Assembly: GCA_947386115.1 (NCBI GenBank) | Contig: CANDNO010000021.1 | Span: forward strand, 1 to 35,758 | Direction: 5' to 3' | Origin: an uncultured Muribaculaceae bacterium | GTDB taxonomy: Bacteria; Bacteroidota; Bacteroidia; Bacteroidales; Muribaculaceae | DNA length: 35,758 nt | Shown here: positions 1 through 9,294 of the stretch, one piece after another | Layout of the letters: each line of letters starts with the position of its first letter | Position numbering within the stretch: the stretch's first letter is position 1 | Made by a program: the position numbers and the translations under genes | Notes under the pieces: model-generated | Databases searched by the model: none | Seen by the model: the letters and a program-made list of their open reading frames with translations, nothing else | What the model was told of the DNA's origin: nothing

Positions 1-69
1 ACTGTGCAATATGGCCGTTACAAAGATTTCAGCACCCGAATTGACCTATACGCCTTTTTTTATAGGCTC

Positions 70-510
70 TTAATCTTCATCTTCGTCATCAAAGTCGAAG
101 TCGAAGTCCCATCCGACCGATTCGTCGGTGAATTGTTGAAGTTGACGTCCCTCTTTCTTGGTGGGTCTTCCCAGACCTTTGCGTCGGTCGATAAATCCAT
201 TGATTTTCACTACATCCAGCAGGTCATACTGGCTCTGAGGCGTGATGTTCTCAAGATATTCGGGGACGAGTTTTGCGCCGAGTCGATTCTCGGTTAAGCG
301 TAGTACCTTGAAACTGTAGGTTACAGGCGGTTTGCGCACGTTGACGATATCGCCCGGCTTAATTGTGCGGGCCGGCTTTGCAATTACCTCGCTCCCTTCG
401 GGGCCTATGCTGATGCGGCCTTTTTTGCACGCTTCGGTGGCGACTGTACGTGTCTTGAATATGCGCATGGCCCACAGCCACTTATCAATCCTTTCCTCGC
501 TTGCAGCCAT
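70..510 (-). CDS. S4-domain RNA-binding protein, Hsp15/RqcP-like
   Basis: This is a 146-residue protein with an S4 RNA-binding fold at the N-terminus. The segment beginning RIDKWLWAMRIFKTRT, with the following KKGRISI and the later KPGDIV, is the typical Hsp15 pattern. Hsp15-family proteins bind stalled 50S subunits carrying peptidyl-tRNA and assist ribosome recycling. That role is family knowledge and is not shown by this sequence. The middle is basic (RRKGLGRPTKKEGR), but the last dozen or so residues are almost entirely Asp, Glu and Phe, an unusual acidic tail for an RNA-binding protein. The start ATG at 510 lies 2 bases after the pth stop, so the gene is the third member of the rplY-pth unit. 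It is about the length expected for Hsp15 and longer than the compact RqcP proteins. Confidence 0.9.
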   Translation of the reverse strand: MAASEERIDKWLWAMRIFKTRTVATEACKKGRISIGPEGSEVIAKPARTIKPGDIVNVRKPPVTYSFKVLRLTENRLGAKLVPEYLENITPQSQYDLLDVVKINGFIDRRKGLGRPTKKEGRQLQQFTDESVGWDFDFDFDDEDED

Positions 511-512
511 AG

Positions 513-1076
513 TTACTTATTGTTGAATTTACACATCGCGTTGCCTATGCCTTCAAGACAGAATGCTTTCATGGCATCTATCGCAACGTCGACTCGCTGG
601 GGCAACTCACGCTGCTGCTCTTTGGTAAAAGTGCCAAGTACGTAGTCAACCTGCATTCCTTGATTGAAGTCATGACCTATACCGAATCGCAGGCGCGGGT
701 AGGCCTGTGTACCTAACAACTGGGCAATGCTTTTAAGGCCGTTATGTCCCGCGTCGCTTCCTGAAGGTTTCAGGCGAATAGCACCGAACGGTAGCGCTAA
801 ATCATCTACGAGAATCAGGATATGGTCGGTAGGGATATTCTCCTTCTGTGCCCAGTAGCGCACGGCATTTCCACTCAGGTTCATGAATGTCGAAGGCTTG
901 AGCAGAACGAGTTGTTTGTTTTTCAGCCTACAGTGGGCTACGTCGCCGTAACGTTCGGTTTTAAAAGAGATATTGGATGCCTCGGCAAAGGCATCCAATA
1001 TCATAAAACCTATGTTGTGACGAGTATCGCTGTATTCGTATCCGGGATTTCCGAGTCCGACTATGAGATACTTCAT
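513..1076 (-). CDS. pth: Peptidyl-tRNA hydrolase
   Basis: This 187-residue protein hydrolyses the ester bond of peptidyl-tRNAs that drop off the ribosome, recycling the tRNA in the cytoplasm. The N-terminal [10 protein letters not shown] motif contains Asn10. DTRHNIGF carries the catalytic histidine at residue 20. PSTFMNLSG carries the substrate-binding Asn66. [14 protein letters not shown] supplies the conserved Asp near 91-92, and [12 protein letters not shown] is the second tRNA-contacting loop. Length and motif order match bacterial Pth. The gene follows rplY by 20 bases and precedes the S4 gene by 2, so the three are probably cotranscribed. All three act on the large ribosomal subunit or on peptidyl-tRNA, which makes the grouping functionally coherent. 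Confidence 0.97.
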   Translation of the reverse strand: MKYLIVGLGNPGYEYSDTRHNIGFMILDAFAEASNISFKTERYGDVAHCRLKNKQLVLLKPSTFMNLSGNAVRYWAQKENIPTDHILILVDDLALPFGAIRLKPSGSDAGHNGLKSIAQLLGTQAYPRLRFGIGHDFNQGMQVDYVLGTFTKEQQRELPQRVDVAIDAMKAFCLEGIGNAMCKFNNK

Positions 1077-1096
1077 GTCTTAACGTCAAGCGGTTA

Positions 1097-1747
1097 TTAC
1101 TTGCCGGCAGTAGCCTGGGCACCACGAGCGGCACGTGTGAGCTGAACGGCGCAAACAACAGCGTTCTTTGCGTTAACGAGCTCAAGACCCTCGAAGTGAA
1201 GATCGCCAACCTGCATTGTCTTACCGAGACCGAGGTTATCAACGTTGATAACGAGACGCTCGGGGATCGAGGTGTAGACAGCTTTAACTTTCAGTTTCTT
1301 CATCGAGAGGCTGAGTTTACCACCGGCCTTAACACCCTCGGCGTGACCGTCAAGAGCAACGGGTACTTCCATAACGACAGGCTTCTTGTCGTTAACCTCG
1401 AGGAAGTCGAGGTGAAGGATGCTGTCTTTTACGGGGTGGAACTGAATCTCTTTGAGAACAGCCATTTTCTTCTGGCCGTTGTATTCGAGCTCTACGGCGA
1501 AGATTTCGGGGGTGTAGATGAGTTTGCGAACTGCGTCGTTGGTTACAACGAGGTCGGTTGTGATCATACCCTTGCCGTCGCCAATCTCAACGATTTTCTC
1601 GCCGGCCTTGAGAGTGCCGGTGTAGGGGAGGGTGAATACCTCGCCACCATTGAGAACTACGGGGATTTTGCCTTCGCTGCGGAGAGCTTTAGCAGCTTTC
1701 TTGCCGAGGTCGGTACGGGGCTCGGCAACCAAGTTGAATTGTTTCAT
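1097..1747 (-). CDS. rplY: 50S ribosomal protein L25 (general stress protein Ctc type)
   Basis: This 216-residue protein is the long, two-domain form of L25, which binds 5S rRNA in the large subunit. It begins with MKQFNLVAEPRTDLGKKAAKALRSEG, where RTDLGKKAAKALR is the standard L25 5S-binding start. PAVLNGG-like and AVLKEIQFHP segments follow. The second, TL5/CTC beta-domain occupies roughly residues 95-190 and contains HLDFLEV. The reading frame is open further upstream to 1885, but that extension would cross the -7 promoter box at 1829-1836 and has no family similarity, so the ATG at 1747 is chosen. The Ala/Gly-rich C-terminal tail is common in this family. It heads the rplY-pth-S4 unit. 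Confidence 0.96.
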   Translation of the reverse strand: MKQFNLVAEPRTDLGKKAAKALRSEGKIPVVLNGGEVFTLPYTGTLKAGEKIVEIGDGKGMITTDLVVTNDAVRKLIYTPEIFAVELEYNGQKKMAVLKEIQFHPVKDSILHLDFLEVNDKKPVVMEVPVALDGHAEGVKAGGKLSLSMKKLKVKAVYTSIPERLVINVDNLGLGKTMQVGDLHFEGLELVNAKNAVVCAVQLTRAARGAQATAGK

Positions 1748-1828
1748 TGTTTTGATTAGTTTAATTGTGTTACTCAAAATTAAGACGCTTCTTAATTTCC
1801 CATCACACGGGAGCGCTAAAAAGCGGTG

Positions 1829-1860
1829 CAAAGTTAGTAATTTTTCGCGTAACCCCCAAT
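1829..1860 (-). promoter_or_regulatory. Bacteroidetes-type promoter of rplY-pth-S4 unit
   Basis: On the minus strand the -7 box is TAACTTTG (1829-1836, matching TAnnTTTG). A -33-like ATTG lies at 1857-1860, exactly 20 bases upstream. Transcription would start near 1822, giving a leader of about 75 bases before the rplY ATG at 1747. The assignment rests on consensus and spacing only. Confidence 0.6.
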
Positions 1861-1885
1861 TATTTTCCGAGTTAATTCGGTGCAA

Positions 1886-1920
1886 TTAAAAAATAAGGCT
1901 ATCGATTGAACGATAGCCTT
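1886..1920 (-). terminator. Rho-independent terminator after the glgP gene
   Basis: A perfect 10-base-pair inverted repeat, AAGGCTATCG (1895-1904) and CGATAGCCTT (1911-1920), has a 6-base loop. On the minus strand it is followed by ATTTTTTAAT (1885-1894). It lies 25 bases beyond the phosphorylase stop codon, so it ends the glycogen synthase-phosphorylase transcript. Confidence 0.9.
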
Positions 1921-1944
1921 ATCGGTAATATGCCTAATGGGGGA

Positions 1945-4500
1945 TTAGATCCACTTGGTGTAGGCGAAGTCCTGGCGGTGGGGCAGGTCGGCGTTCTTGG
2001 GATAGAGGCGGATGCCGTAGCGGAATACGCCTGCATCTTTAAGTTTGCCGCGCAGTTCATAAGTGAGGACGTTGCCTTCCTCTTTTACTACGTCAAACTG
2101 CATTGTGTCCCAAAGCTTCTCTTCGCCGTTTTCTACTTTGTAAACCACCTGCTCGACACCGAGGTCGCGGCCAATGCCGTTGGTGTCAATGATTACACGG
2201 GTAGAGAAGTCGTTTCCGGCAAGAGCGTTGTTGTGCTCTGAAGTTACAACATCAAATACCTTGATGCCGTCCCACTCTGAAGCCACTTTCTCTTTCCATG
2301 CTACGATTTCTTTAGCCTTGGCAAAGTCTTTGGCTACGAGCTTGTTTGAACGCTGTGCCTCGGGGTTGTAGAAGCGGCTGATGTAGTCGTCGATCATACG
2401 CTTCATGGTGAAGTGGGGAGCGATATCGCCGATTGATCCCTTGATATACTGGATCCACTCGGGTGAATATCCCTTCGAGTTCTTGGCGAAGTAGAGGGGG
2501 ATAATCTCGTTCTCGAGCATCGAGTAGATAGTGGCAGCGTCGAGTTTGTCTTGCTGAGACTGGTCGGTGAATGTACGTTTTTCGGTGAGTGCCCAGCCGG
2601 CTTTCTCGTTGAAGCGATAGCCTTCGTACCACCAGCCGTCGAGCACTGAGAAGTTGAGCACGCCGTTCATCTCGGCCTTCTCGCCCGATGTGCCTGATGC
2701 CTCAAGGGGACGTGTGGGAGTGTTGAGCCAGATATCGACACCGGTAACTAGACGTTTTGCAACAACCATGTTATAGTCCTCAAGGAAGATGATCTTGCCA
2801 AGGAACTGGGGCATGCGGGAGATCTCCATGATGCGCTTGATGAGACCCTGGCCGGCACCATCAGCGGGGTGAGCCTTGCCTGAGAATACGAACTGCACGG
2901 GGAACTGCTCGTTGTTAACGATCTTGGCGAGACGCTCAAGGTCGGTGAACAGGAGGTGTGCGCGCTTGTAGGTAGCAAAACGACGGGCAAATCCGATGAT
3001 AAGAGCGTTGGGGTTGATCTTGTCGACAATCTTCATTACGGCCGAGGGATCACCCTGGTTGGCAAGCCATTTGGCTTTGAAGTCGCGCTTAACGAAGTTG
3101 ATGAACTTGTTTTTCATGCGCATGCGCATTTCCCAGATCTCCTCGTCTTTAACCTTGAAGATACCCTTCCATGCTTCGGGGTCGCTCTGGTTCTCGAATA
3201 CCTGCTGGCCAAGCTTCTCGGCATAGAATTCTTTCCATTCGCTTGCAGCCCATGTAGGCATGTGAACGCCGTTGGTTACATAACCAACGTGTGACTCCTG
3301 CCAGTTGTAGCCTTTCCAGATACCGGCAAACATTTTCTTTGAAACCTCGCCGTGGAGCCAGCTAACGCCGTTGGCCTCCTGGCAGGTGTTGAGCGCGAAT
3401 ACGCTCATAGAGAAACGCTCGTCGGTGTTGGGGTTCTCGCGACCCATGTTCATAAGGTCGTTCCAGCTGATGCCGAGCTTAGCGGGATATTCACCCATAT
3501 ATTTGCCGAAGAGGCCCTCGTCGAAGTAGTCGTGGCCTGCGGGCACGGGGGTGTGAACGGTATAGAGTGACGAAGCACGTACAATCTCGAGTGCTACATT
3601 GAAGTCAAGACCGCTTTCCTGAACGTAGTCAACAAGACGCTGGAGGTTAAGGAGAGCTGCATGTCCCTCGTTGCAGTGATAGAGCTGGCTCTTGATGCCG
3701 AGCTTTTTGAGCATGAGGATACCGCCGATGCCGAGGAGATACTCCTGCTTGATACGGTTCTCCCAGTCGCCACCGTAAAGCTGGTGGGTGATCGAACGGT
3801 CAAACTCGCTGTTCATGTCAAAGTCGGTGTCCATGAGGTAGAGTTTCATGCGGCCTACGTTGACACGCCATACGTGTGAGTAGATAGTGCGGCCGGGGTA
3901 AGGAACCTCAAGAATCATGGGGTGGCCGTTCTTGTCGAGTACCTGCTCGATGGGAAGCTGGTTGAAGTTCTGGGGCTCGTAGTTGGCGATCTGCTGTCCG
4001 TCAACGCTCAGAGTCTGTGTGAAGTATCCATAACGATAAAGGAAACCTACAGCTGTCATGTCAACGCAGCTGTCCGAAGCCTCTTTGATGTAGTCGCCGG
4101 CAAGCACGCCAAGACCGCCTGAGTAAATCTTAAGACAGTTGCAAAGACCATATTCCATTGAGAAATATGATACTGAAGGTACATCCTTGCGCATGGGTTT
4201 CTTCATGTACTCCTTGAACATGGTGTAAACCTTGTCGAGGCGGCCCATTATTTCAGCGTCGGCCAGGATTTCCTGAAGACGTTCGAAGCTAAGTTGCTGG
4301 AGAACCATCACGGGGTTCTCGCCTGTGTTGCGCCATAAGTCGGGATTAAGGTCACGGAACAGGGCTTTGGCATCGCTGTTCCATACCCACCATAGGTTTT
4401 TGGCAATTTCCTCGAGTGGTTTAAGCTTTGAGGGAAGCTCGGCTTTGACTGTCACGTCGCGCCACTGAGGTGCGTTGGTGTTACTTACTTGTAGTTTCAT
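1945..4500 (-). CDS. glgP: Alpha-glucan (glycogen) phosphorylase, DUF3417 type
   Basis: This 851-residue, PLP-dependent enzyme cleaves alpha-1,4-glucans with phosphate to release glucose 1-phosphate. The N-terminal region, about residues 15-110 ([22 protein letters not shown]), is the DUF3417 domain found in the compact, non-animal-like phosphorylases. The catalytic part contains SMEYGL (114-119), [31 protein letters not shown] (506-517) and [14 protein letters not shown], in which Lys608 should hold the PLP cofactor. A roughly 90-residue beta-rich tail after about residue 750 matches Bacteroidetes homologues. It follows the glycogen synthase gene by 21 bases with no promoter between them, so the two opposing activities appear cotranscribed. 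Length is normal for this family, and no defect is seen. Confidence 0.96.
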   Translation of the reverse strand: MKLQVSNTNAPQWRDVTVKAELPSKLKPLEEIAKNLWWVWNSDAKALFRDLNPDLWRNTGENPVMVLQQLSFERLQEILADAEIMGRLDKVYTMFKEYMKKPMRKDVPSVSYFSMEYGLCNCLKIYSGGLGVLAGDYIKEASDSCVDMTAVGFLYRYGYFTQTLSVDGQQIANYEPQNFNQLPIEQVLDKNGHPMILEVPYPGRTIYSHVWRVNVGRMKLYLMDTDFDMNSEFDRSITHQLYGGDWENRIKQEYLLGIGGILMLKKLGIKSQLYHCNEGHAALLNLQRLVDYVQESGLDFNVALEIVRASSLYTVHTPVPAGHDYFDEGLFGKYMGEYPAKLGISWNDLMNMGRENPNTDERFSMSVFALNTCQEANGVSWLHGEVSKKMFAGIWKGYNWQESHVGYVTNGVHMPTWAASEWKEFYAEKLGQQVFENQSDPEAWKGIFKVKDEEIWEMRMRMKNKFINFVKRDFKAKWLANQGDPSAVMKIVDKINPNALIIGFARRFATYKRAHLLFTDLERLAKIVNNEQFPVQFVFSGKAHPADGAGQGLIKRIMEISRMPQFLGKIIFLEDYNMVVAKRLVTGVDIWLNTPTRPLEASGTSGEKAEMNGVLNFSVLDGWWYEGYRFNEKAGWALTEKRTFTDQSQQDKLDAATIYSMLENEIIPLYFAKNSKGYSPEWIQYIKGSIGDIAPHFTMKRMIDDYISRFYNPEAQRSNKLVAKDFAKAKEIVAWKEKVASEWDGIKVFDVVTSEHNNALAGNDFSTRVIIDTNGIGRDLGVEQVVYKVENGEEKLWDTMQFDVVKEEGNVLTYELRGKLKDAGVFRYGIRLYPKNADLPHRQDFAYTKWI

Positions 4501-4521
4501 AGTTATAAATGAGTATAGTTA

Positions 4522-6186
4522 TTATTTCTTGTTATTGTTTCGTGCCATGCTGTTTGCTTTGGCGATGGCGTATGCTTGTTCGTAAAGACCGATGAAGTGG
4601 GCCCAATCGGCCTGCGAAGCGGTTTTACGTGCGGCTTCGGAAAGTTTTTTATGCTCGGGAGTACCGTGTGTGATGCCGGCCAGCGTGTTGCCTATCTTGT
4701 CGCATACCTCGCAGTAGTTGCTGTCGGTACGGTTGATTACCTCAACGCCGGTCTTCACAAGAGAGTCACCTATGCTGTGAAGTACCCATTGGCCGAATCC
4801 GGCAAGTGTTGTTGTAATTGTAGGTACTCCGAATGCTATGCTCTCGAGCGGAGTATAACCCCAGGGCTCGTAATAGCTGGGGAAGACAGTGACGTCCATT
4901 CCCGGTAGCAAATCATAATATGCCATGTTGATGATACCGTCGTTGCCGTTGAGATAGCATGGTATGTATATGACAGTGAGATTGTCCTCGGGCACATTAT
5001 TGAAATTGAGCTGATGAATTCGGCTCAGTATGGGATCGCTGTCGGGATTGTTAAGATTATGGGTGATAACCGGGTAGACAAGGGCTTTCCCTTTATTGGA
5101 TTGGGAGATAGCCTGGGCAAGATCCTCGCGGGCATCTTTGCTCCATGCAGGTACAAGTACCAGTGCGAGTATCGAGCGATTGTAGGCGCTTGCTCTCAGT
5201 TCATTGACCGAATCAAGGAAAAGGTCAATTCCCTTGTTGCGGTATTCGCATCGACCCGAAGTGGCAATTATCGTAGTGTCTTCGGGTAGATTTTGTCCGG
5301 TGAGGGCATTGGCAACCTGCAACAGACGCTGGCGTGCCGTTTTACGTGCCTCGGGCATGCGAGTCTTTGAGGGGACAAAACGCGGCTCGAAGCCATTGGG
5401 GGTTACAACGTCAGGCGCTTTTTCCAATAATTGAGCACACTCTTCGGCTGTAACATCGCTCACGGTGGTGAAGCAGTCGGCCTGATGAGCAGCTGCCTTT
5501 TCGAGTGAGTGTTTCGACTCCATGTTAAGCTCGCGGGCCATCTGGTCTCCATTGTAGCCCGGCAGATAATCGTAGAGAGGCTTGCCGTTGCCGCAGATGC
5601 TACGACCTATGCTTGTGGCGTGAGTAGTGAAAACAGTTGCAGCCTCGGGCAGTTGCCACTTAACGTGCAGCAGGCCCATACCGGTAGTCCACTCGTTGAA
5701 GTGGGCGATCAATCCGCGTCCGTTTTCAAGTTTGTTGAAGCGAGAGAGGCTTTCTATTACAAGTGCCGCCGCATGTGAGAAGGCGCAAGCCTCGTCGTAG
5801 TCGCCATAGGCGTGCAGTGAGTCGACACTGTAGAGATCCCACATTTTGCCGTAAAGAGAATCTTTGACTGCATACAGCGAGTCAAACGAAACCAAAATTA
5901 CGATAGGGCGTCCGGGAACGTCCCAGCGACCTACGCGCACGTTGACACCCTCGGGAAGCATAGTGTTTGCTTTCCATGCCTTGAGGAGAGTCTTGGATTC
6001 TACAAAATAGGGCGAGGGATTTTCGGCCGACCATACGTCGGGACCTATAAAAATGAGCTTGTCCTTATAAAGGGCTTGCAGAGATTTAGCTTTTGTCGAC
6101 AGCACCGTGTATATGCCGCCTATCTTATTGCATACTTCCCAGCTTGTTTCGATGAGAAGTTCAGTTTGAACCGATTGGATATCCAT
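4522..6186 (-). CDS. Glycogen synthase, GT3 (eukaryote-like) family
   Basis: This 554-residue glycosyltransferase extends alpha-1,4-glucan chains. It carries the N-terminal donor-binding pattern NKIGGIYTVLSTKA (about residues 20-33), HFNEW and FTTHATSIGR in the first Rossmann domain, and YYEPWGYTPLESIAFGVPTITT (Glu439 to Glu448, the E-x7-E motif) in the second. These features resemble yeast and animal GYS enzymes (GT3, usually UDP-glucose dependent) more than the ADP-glucose GlgA of E. coli (GT5). The donor preference is therefore inferred. The frame is open to 6222, but the -7 box lies at 6220-6227, so translation must begin downstream, and the ATG at 6186 gives the standard family N-terminus. 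It is the first gene of a two-gene unit with glgP. Confidence 0.93.
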   Translation of the reverse strand: MDIQSVQTELLIETSWEVCNKIGGIYTVLSTKAKSLQALYKDKLIFIGPDVWSAENPSPYFVESKTLLKAWKANTMLPEGVNVRVGRWDVPGRPIVILVSFDSLYAVKDSLYGKMWDLYSVDSLHAYGDYDEACAFSHAAALVIESLSRFNKLENGRGLIAHFNEWTTGMGLLHVKWQLPEAATVFTTHATSIGRSICGNGKPLYDYLPGYNGDQMARELNMESKHSLEKAAAHQADCFTTVSDVTAEECAQLLEKAPDVVTPNGFEPRFVPSKTRMPEARKTARQRLLQVANALTGQNLPEDTTIIATSGRCEYRNKGIDLFLDSVNELRASAYNRSILALVLVPAWSKDAREDLAQAISQSNKGKALVYPVITHNLNNPDSDPILSRIHQLNFNNVPEDNLTVIYIPCYLNGNDGIINMAYYDLLPGMDVTVFPSYYEPWGYTPLESIAFGVPTITTTLAGFGQWVLHSIGDSLVKTGVEVINRTDSNYCEVCDKIGNTLAGITHGTPEHKKLSEAARKTASQADWAHFIGLYEQAYAIAKANSMARNNNKK

Positions 6187-6219
6187 TAGGTTTTTTATAA
6201 AATTCTGATTTTTCGGGCG

Positions 6220-6251
6220 CAAAGATAGGCATTTTTTTCGACAAAAGCAAA
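6220..6251 (-). promoter_or_regulatory. Promoter of glycogen synthase-phosphorylase unit
   Basis: The minus strand shows a complete match to the Bacteroidetes consensus: TTTG (6248-6251), 20 bases, then TATCTTTG (6220-6227). The implied leader to the ATG at 6186 is under 30 bases. This site also rules out the longer open frame as the true start of the synthase. Confidence 0.8.
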
Positions 6252-6460
6252 TAGCGGTTGTGCAGTGAAGTTAAAATAGTTTATTGACGTGCTTAGTTGG
6301 TGAAAGATTAAATGAACAAATAACCGTTACCGGGCAGTGAGAACAAGCGTAGCATCGCCAAACGCAACCGCAGCATCCCAATATCCGATATATTCTGATG
6401 CAAGGTAGGGCTTTTATGTGACTTGTGCAACTTTTGGGGACGTTATTGTTGGATATTTGT
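6252..6460. other. Non-coding gap with no identifiable gene
   Basis: Between the glycogen synthase promoter and the dnaJ terminator lie about 200 bases with no complete gene and no recognisable RNA. The only structure noted is a 28-codon open stretch on the minus strand (6330-6413), bounded by stops and without a start codon. Its composition resembles coding sequence, and it is discussed as a possible gene remnant. Confidence 0.5.
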
Positions 6461-6503
6461 CAAAAAAATGATGGGATTCTGCGGTTTGTTGCAGAATCCC
6501 ATC
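6461..6503 (-). terminator. Rho-independent terminator after grpE-dnaJ
   Basis: A perfect 13-base-pair stem, GATGGGATTCTGC (6470-6482) and GCAGAATCCCATC (6491-6503), has an 8-base loop. On the minus strand it is followed by ATTTTTTTG (6461-6469). It lies 21 bases beyond the dnaJ stop. Confidence 0.93.
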
Positions 6504-6524
6504 TTAAGTGGCTGTCTATGGTGA

Positions 6525-7715
6525 CTATTCGAAGATGTGGCGCAGTTTACTGAAGATGCGGTTTTTTACGCTTTCGGTAGCTTTGATGTTGGGTTCGTCT
6601 TTGATCGATTCAAATGCGGCTCGCTCTTTTTCGTTAAGCGTTTCGGGAACGTAAACCATTATGTTTATGAGTTCGTCGCCGGTTCCGCTGCCCTGTGTCG
6701 AGGGGAGACCTTTACCACGCATGCGCAGAACTTTGCCGGGTTGTGTGCCGGGGGCAATTGTCAGTCGGGCTCGGCCTGTAATCGTGGGCACTTCTACCGA
6801 CCCGCCCAGGGCTGCTGTAGAGATGTCAAGCATCAGATTGTATATCACATCCTGGCCGTCTCTGATGAGTTCGGGGTGCTTGATTTCCTCGATGACAACA
6901 AGCAGATCGCCGTTGACGCCTCCGCGACGGGCTGCATTACCGCGACCTTGAACCGTGAGGGTCATTCCATCTTCAACACCTGCGGGGATGTGGAATGAAA
7001 TAGTGGTATCCTGTTTGACAACTCCCTCGCCGTGGCAGTGCGGACATTGTGCTGTAATAATTTTACCTTCACCCTGGCAGTCGGGGCATACTGATGATAC
7101 CTGCTGCACACCGAATATTGTCTGCTGTGTATGAAGCACCGATCCTGTGCCATGACAAGTGTTACATGTCGCAAACGCTGTGCCGTCTTTAGCGCCGGTG
7201 CCGTTACACTGGTCGCACTTCACCATTGTTGGTATCTTGAGCGTTTTGTCGACACCGGTAGCTATCTCGGCAAGAGTCATTTTTACCTTGATGCGAAGAT
7301 CACTGCCCTTGCGCTGCGCACGGCGACGTGAACGTCCGCCGCCCGTGGCACCACCAAATCCGGTACCGCCGTAGCGACCTCCGAAAATGTCGCCGAACTG
7401 TTCGAAGATATCCTCCATGGTAAAACCACCGGACGAGAATCCACCGAATCCGCCGCCGAATCCACCACCTCCGCCGGGGAATCCTTGCGGTCCCATATTG
7501 TGGCCGAACTGGTCATATTTGGCGCGTTTTTCATCGTTGCTGAGCACGTCATACGCCTCTGCAGCTTCTTTGAATTTTTCCTCGGCAGCTTTATCGCCGG
7601 GGTTTTTATCGGGGTGATATTGTAGCGCAAGTTTACGGTAGGCCTTTTTAATTTCGGCAGCCGTAGCATTTTTCGCTACGCCAAGCACCTCATAGTAGTC
7701 TCTTTTGTTATCCAT
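6525..7715 (-). CDS. dnaJ: Chaperone protein DnaJ (Hsp40, type I)
   Basis: This 396-residue cochaperone stimulates DnaK ATPase and delivers unfolded clients. The J domain spans about residues 5-70 with HPD at 34-36. A Gly/Phe-rich linker covers about 75-125. The zinc-binding domain (167-231) has four CxxCxGxG motifs: [24 protein letters not shown] and CPHCHGEG. C-terminal client-binding beta domains follow. All parts of a class I DnaJ are present and the length is normal. It starts 8 bases after grpE, so the two are cotranscribed. DnaK itself is not in the window, which is usual where grpE-dnaJ form a separate unit. Confidence 0.98.
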   Translation of the reverse strand: MDNKRDYYEVLGVAKNATAAEIKKAYRKLALQYHPDKNPGDKAAEEKFKEAAEAYDVLSNDEKRAKYDQFGHNMGPQGFPGGGGGFGGGFGGFSSGGFTMEDIFEQFGDIFGGRYGGTGFGGATGGGRSRRRAQRKGSDLRIKVKMTLAEIATGVDKTLKIPTMVKCDQCNGTGAKDGTAFATCNTCHGTGSVLHTQQTIFGVQQVSSVCPDCQGEGKIITAQCPHCHGEGVVKQDTTISFHIPAGVEDGMTLTVQGRGNAARRGGVNGDLLVVIEEIKHPELIRDGQDVIYNLMLDISTAALGGSVEVPTITGRARLTIAPGTQPGKVLRMRGKGLPSTQGSGTGDELINIMVYVPETLNEKERAAFESIKDEPNIKATESVKNRIFSKLRHIFE

Positions 7716-7723
7716 GACATTAA

Positions 7724-8326
7724 TTATTGACCCACAGCAACCTTGGCGTGGCGTATTACTTTATCGTTAAGTGTGTAGCCTTTTTCAACAGTATCAATAA
7801 CTTTGCCTCGCTGCGACTCGTCGGGGGTGGGGACCATTGCGATTGCCTCGTGGAGGTCGGCATCAAATTCGGCACCTGTCGATTCGATTGCTTTCACGCC
7901 GTTGGTGGCGAGGTATTTGATGAGCTTGTTGTAAATCAGCTCCATGCCTTCCTTGACAGCCGAAACATCGCTCGAATCTTTGATGGCATCAAGTCCGCGT
8001 TCAAAATCATCTACTATGGGAAGCAGACCTTTGAGAGTTGATTCGGCCGCATTCTTGAGGAGTTCGCTTTTCTCCTTCAGTGTACGTTTTTTGAAGTTGT
8101 CAAACTCAGCCATTAGAAACATGTAGTCTTTTTTCATTGACTCGTTGGCTGAGAGAGCTTTGTCGAGCTGATCTTTAAGAGCTTCGTTCTCGGCATCTTC
8201 CTCTGAGAGTGCATCGGCTCCGTTTTCAGTAAACTCATCGCCGGGAGTTACATCGGTAATCTCAACCTCATTGTTGGGATCATTCTCTATAGTTTGAGCC
8301 TTTTGCTCGTGTTTATCTTTGCTCAT
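7724..8326 (-). CDS. grpE: Nucleotide exchange factor GrpE
   Basis: This 200-residue protein promotes ADP release from DnaK. The first 55 residues are acidic and low in complexity. They are followed by a long helical coiled-coil region (about 50-115, with [27 protein letters not shown]) and the compact beta wing, where [24 protein letters not shown] and the closing [18 protein letters not shown] are diagnostic GrpE signatures. It is the first gene of the grpE-dnaJ unit, with a promoter box at 8389-8396. I saw no CIRCE-type heat-shock operator. A short 5-base-pair TATGC/GCATA hairpin lies at the presumed transcription start (8373-8387). Confidence 0.97.
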   Translation of the reverse strand: MSKDKHEQKAQTIENDPNNEVEITDVTPGDEFTENGADALSEEDAENEALKDQLDKALSANESMKKDYMFLMAEFDNFKKRTLKEKSELLKNAAESTLKGLLPIVDDFERGLDAIKDSSDVSAVKEGMELIYNKLIKYLATNGVKAIESTGAEFDADLHEAIAMVPTPDESQRGKVIDTVEKGYTLNDKVIRHAKVAVGQ

Positions 8327-8388
8327 AGTGCTATATATTTTTATGTATTATCAATAAATTTACGTCTATTGCTATGCAAAAAGCATAC

Positions 8389-8396
8389 CAAAGTTA
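8389..8396 (-). promoter_or_regulatory. Putative -7 box of grpE-dnaJ promoter
   Basis: TAACTTTG on the minus strand matches TAnnTTTG and would give a leader of about 55 bases. The -33 position (near 8417-8420, TTAT) is a poor match, so only the -7 element is supported. Confidence 0.45.
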
Positions 8397-8440
8397 TCTC
8401 CGGTATCTATAAAATGATAACACGTGAGGAAGAAATGGGT

Positions 8441-9259
8441 TCAGACAGCGTGGCAAATGTGTACTATTCCCTTGTTTTGGAGCTTTTCGGCAGCTTTTTG
8501 CGCTTGCTCCAACGAACTAAAAAGGCCATAGAGGGCAGAGCCTGAACCCGACATTGAAGCGTAGTCGGCACCAAGGTTTATAAGCTGCTGTTTAATTTCA
8601 GCAAGCGAAGGGTGTGCTGCAAAAATACTTTTTTCGAAGTCGTTGGCCGGTTTTTCGGCAATCACATCATCAGCTATGGTTTCGAGCGGACGATTCCATA
8701 ACTTTGGTGTCACGCTGGCATAGGCTTCTCGTGTGGGTACAGCCACGGGTGGTTTTACGATTAAAATGTGGTAGCTTGACAAATCGATGTCGACAGGAGA
8801 CAGAGTAGTACCGGTTCCTGTCGCAAGCATCGGGCGGTTATAAATGAATAGCGGGCAGTCGGCACCGATTGTGGAGGCAATTTCAGCAAGCTGACTGTCA
8901 GCTAATCCAAGCGAAAACATATCGTTCAGCGCACGCAGAGTGAATGACGCGTCGGCCGAACCACCGCCAAGTCCGGCACCGTCAGGCACAATCTTCTCAA
9001 GGTATATGTCGACAGGAGGGAGTGGCGTTATTGCATCGAGAGCGCGGTAGGCTTTCATAACGAGATTCTTTTCGGGCAGACAATCGACGCCGCGCCCGAG
9101 GACTGTGAGTGTCGTCTCGTTACCACGCGCAGGGACGATTTCAAGAATGTCGCTCCAGTCTACTGGTACCATTATTGTTGAAATGTCGTGATATCCGTCG
9201 GTGCGTCGGGCTATGATATTGAGTCCGAGATTAATTTTACAGGATGTAAATACTACCAT
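8441..9259 (-). CDS. ispE: 4-diphosphocytidyl-2-C-methyl-D-erythritol kinase
   Basis: This 272-residue GHMP-family kinase phosphorylates CDP-methylerythritol in the MEP pathway to isoprenoid precursors. The ATP-binding glycine-rich loop PDGAGLGGGSADA occupies residues 92-104. The catalytic residues expected from E. coli IspE are visible as Lys8 and Asp134 (IGADCP). The third GHMP motif is the C-terminal SMSGSGSALYGLF. Start, length and motif order are normal. It is transcribed divergently from dnaB, and no terminator is obvious between its stop and the grpE promoter, so read-through into grpE-dnaJ is possible. IspH, a later enzyme of the same pathway, is encoded at 22887-23753. Confidence 0.96.
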   Translation of the reverse strand: MVVFTSCKINLGLNIIARRTDGYHDISTIMVPVDWSDILEIVPARGNETTLTVLGRGVDCLPEKNLVMKAYRALDAITPLPPVDIYLEKIVPDGAGLGGGSADASFTLRALNDMFSLGLADSQLAEIASTIGADCPLFIYNRPMLATGTGTTLSPVDIDLSSYHILIVKPPVAVPTREAYASVTPKLWNRPLETIADDVIAEKPANDFEKSIFAAHPSLAEIKQQLINLGADYASMSGSGSALYGLFSSLEQAQKAAEKLQNKGIVHICHAV

Positions 9260-9286
9260 GAAAAGAACGTTTATAACTTAAGTATG

Positions 9287-9294
9287 CAAAATTA
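9287..9294 (-). promoter_or_regulatory. Putative -7 box of ispE promoter
   Basis: TAATTTTG on the minus strand matches TAnnTTTG, 28 bases upstream of the ispE ATG. No convincing -33 element is visible. The site overlaps the -33-like element of the divergent dnaB promoter. Confidence 0.45.

Noticed and set aside
45-66. CCTATA/TATAGG inverted repeat after the S4 gene
   Set aside because: Only six AT-rich pairs around a 10-base interior. Too weak to call a terminator, though it is in a suitable place.
1196-1759. Long open frame (187 codons) antisense to rplY
   Set aside because: It is a mirror of the highly biased rplY coding sequence, has no recognisable domain, and the opposite strand encodes an unambiguous ribosomal protein.
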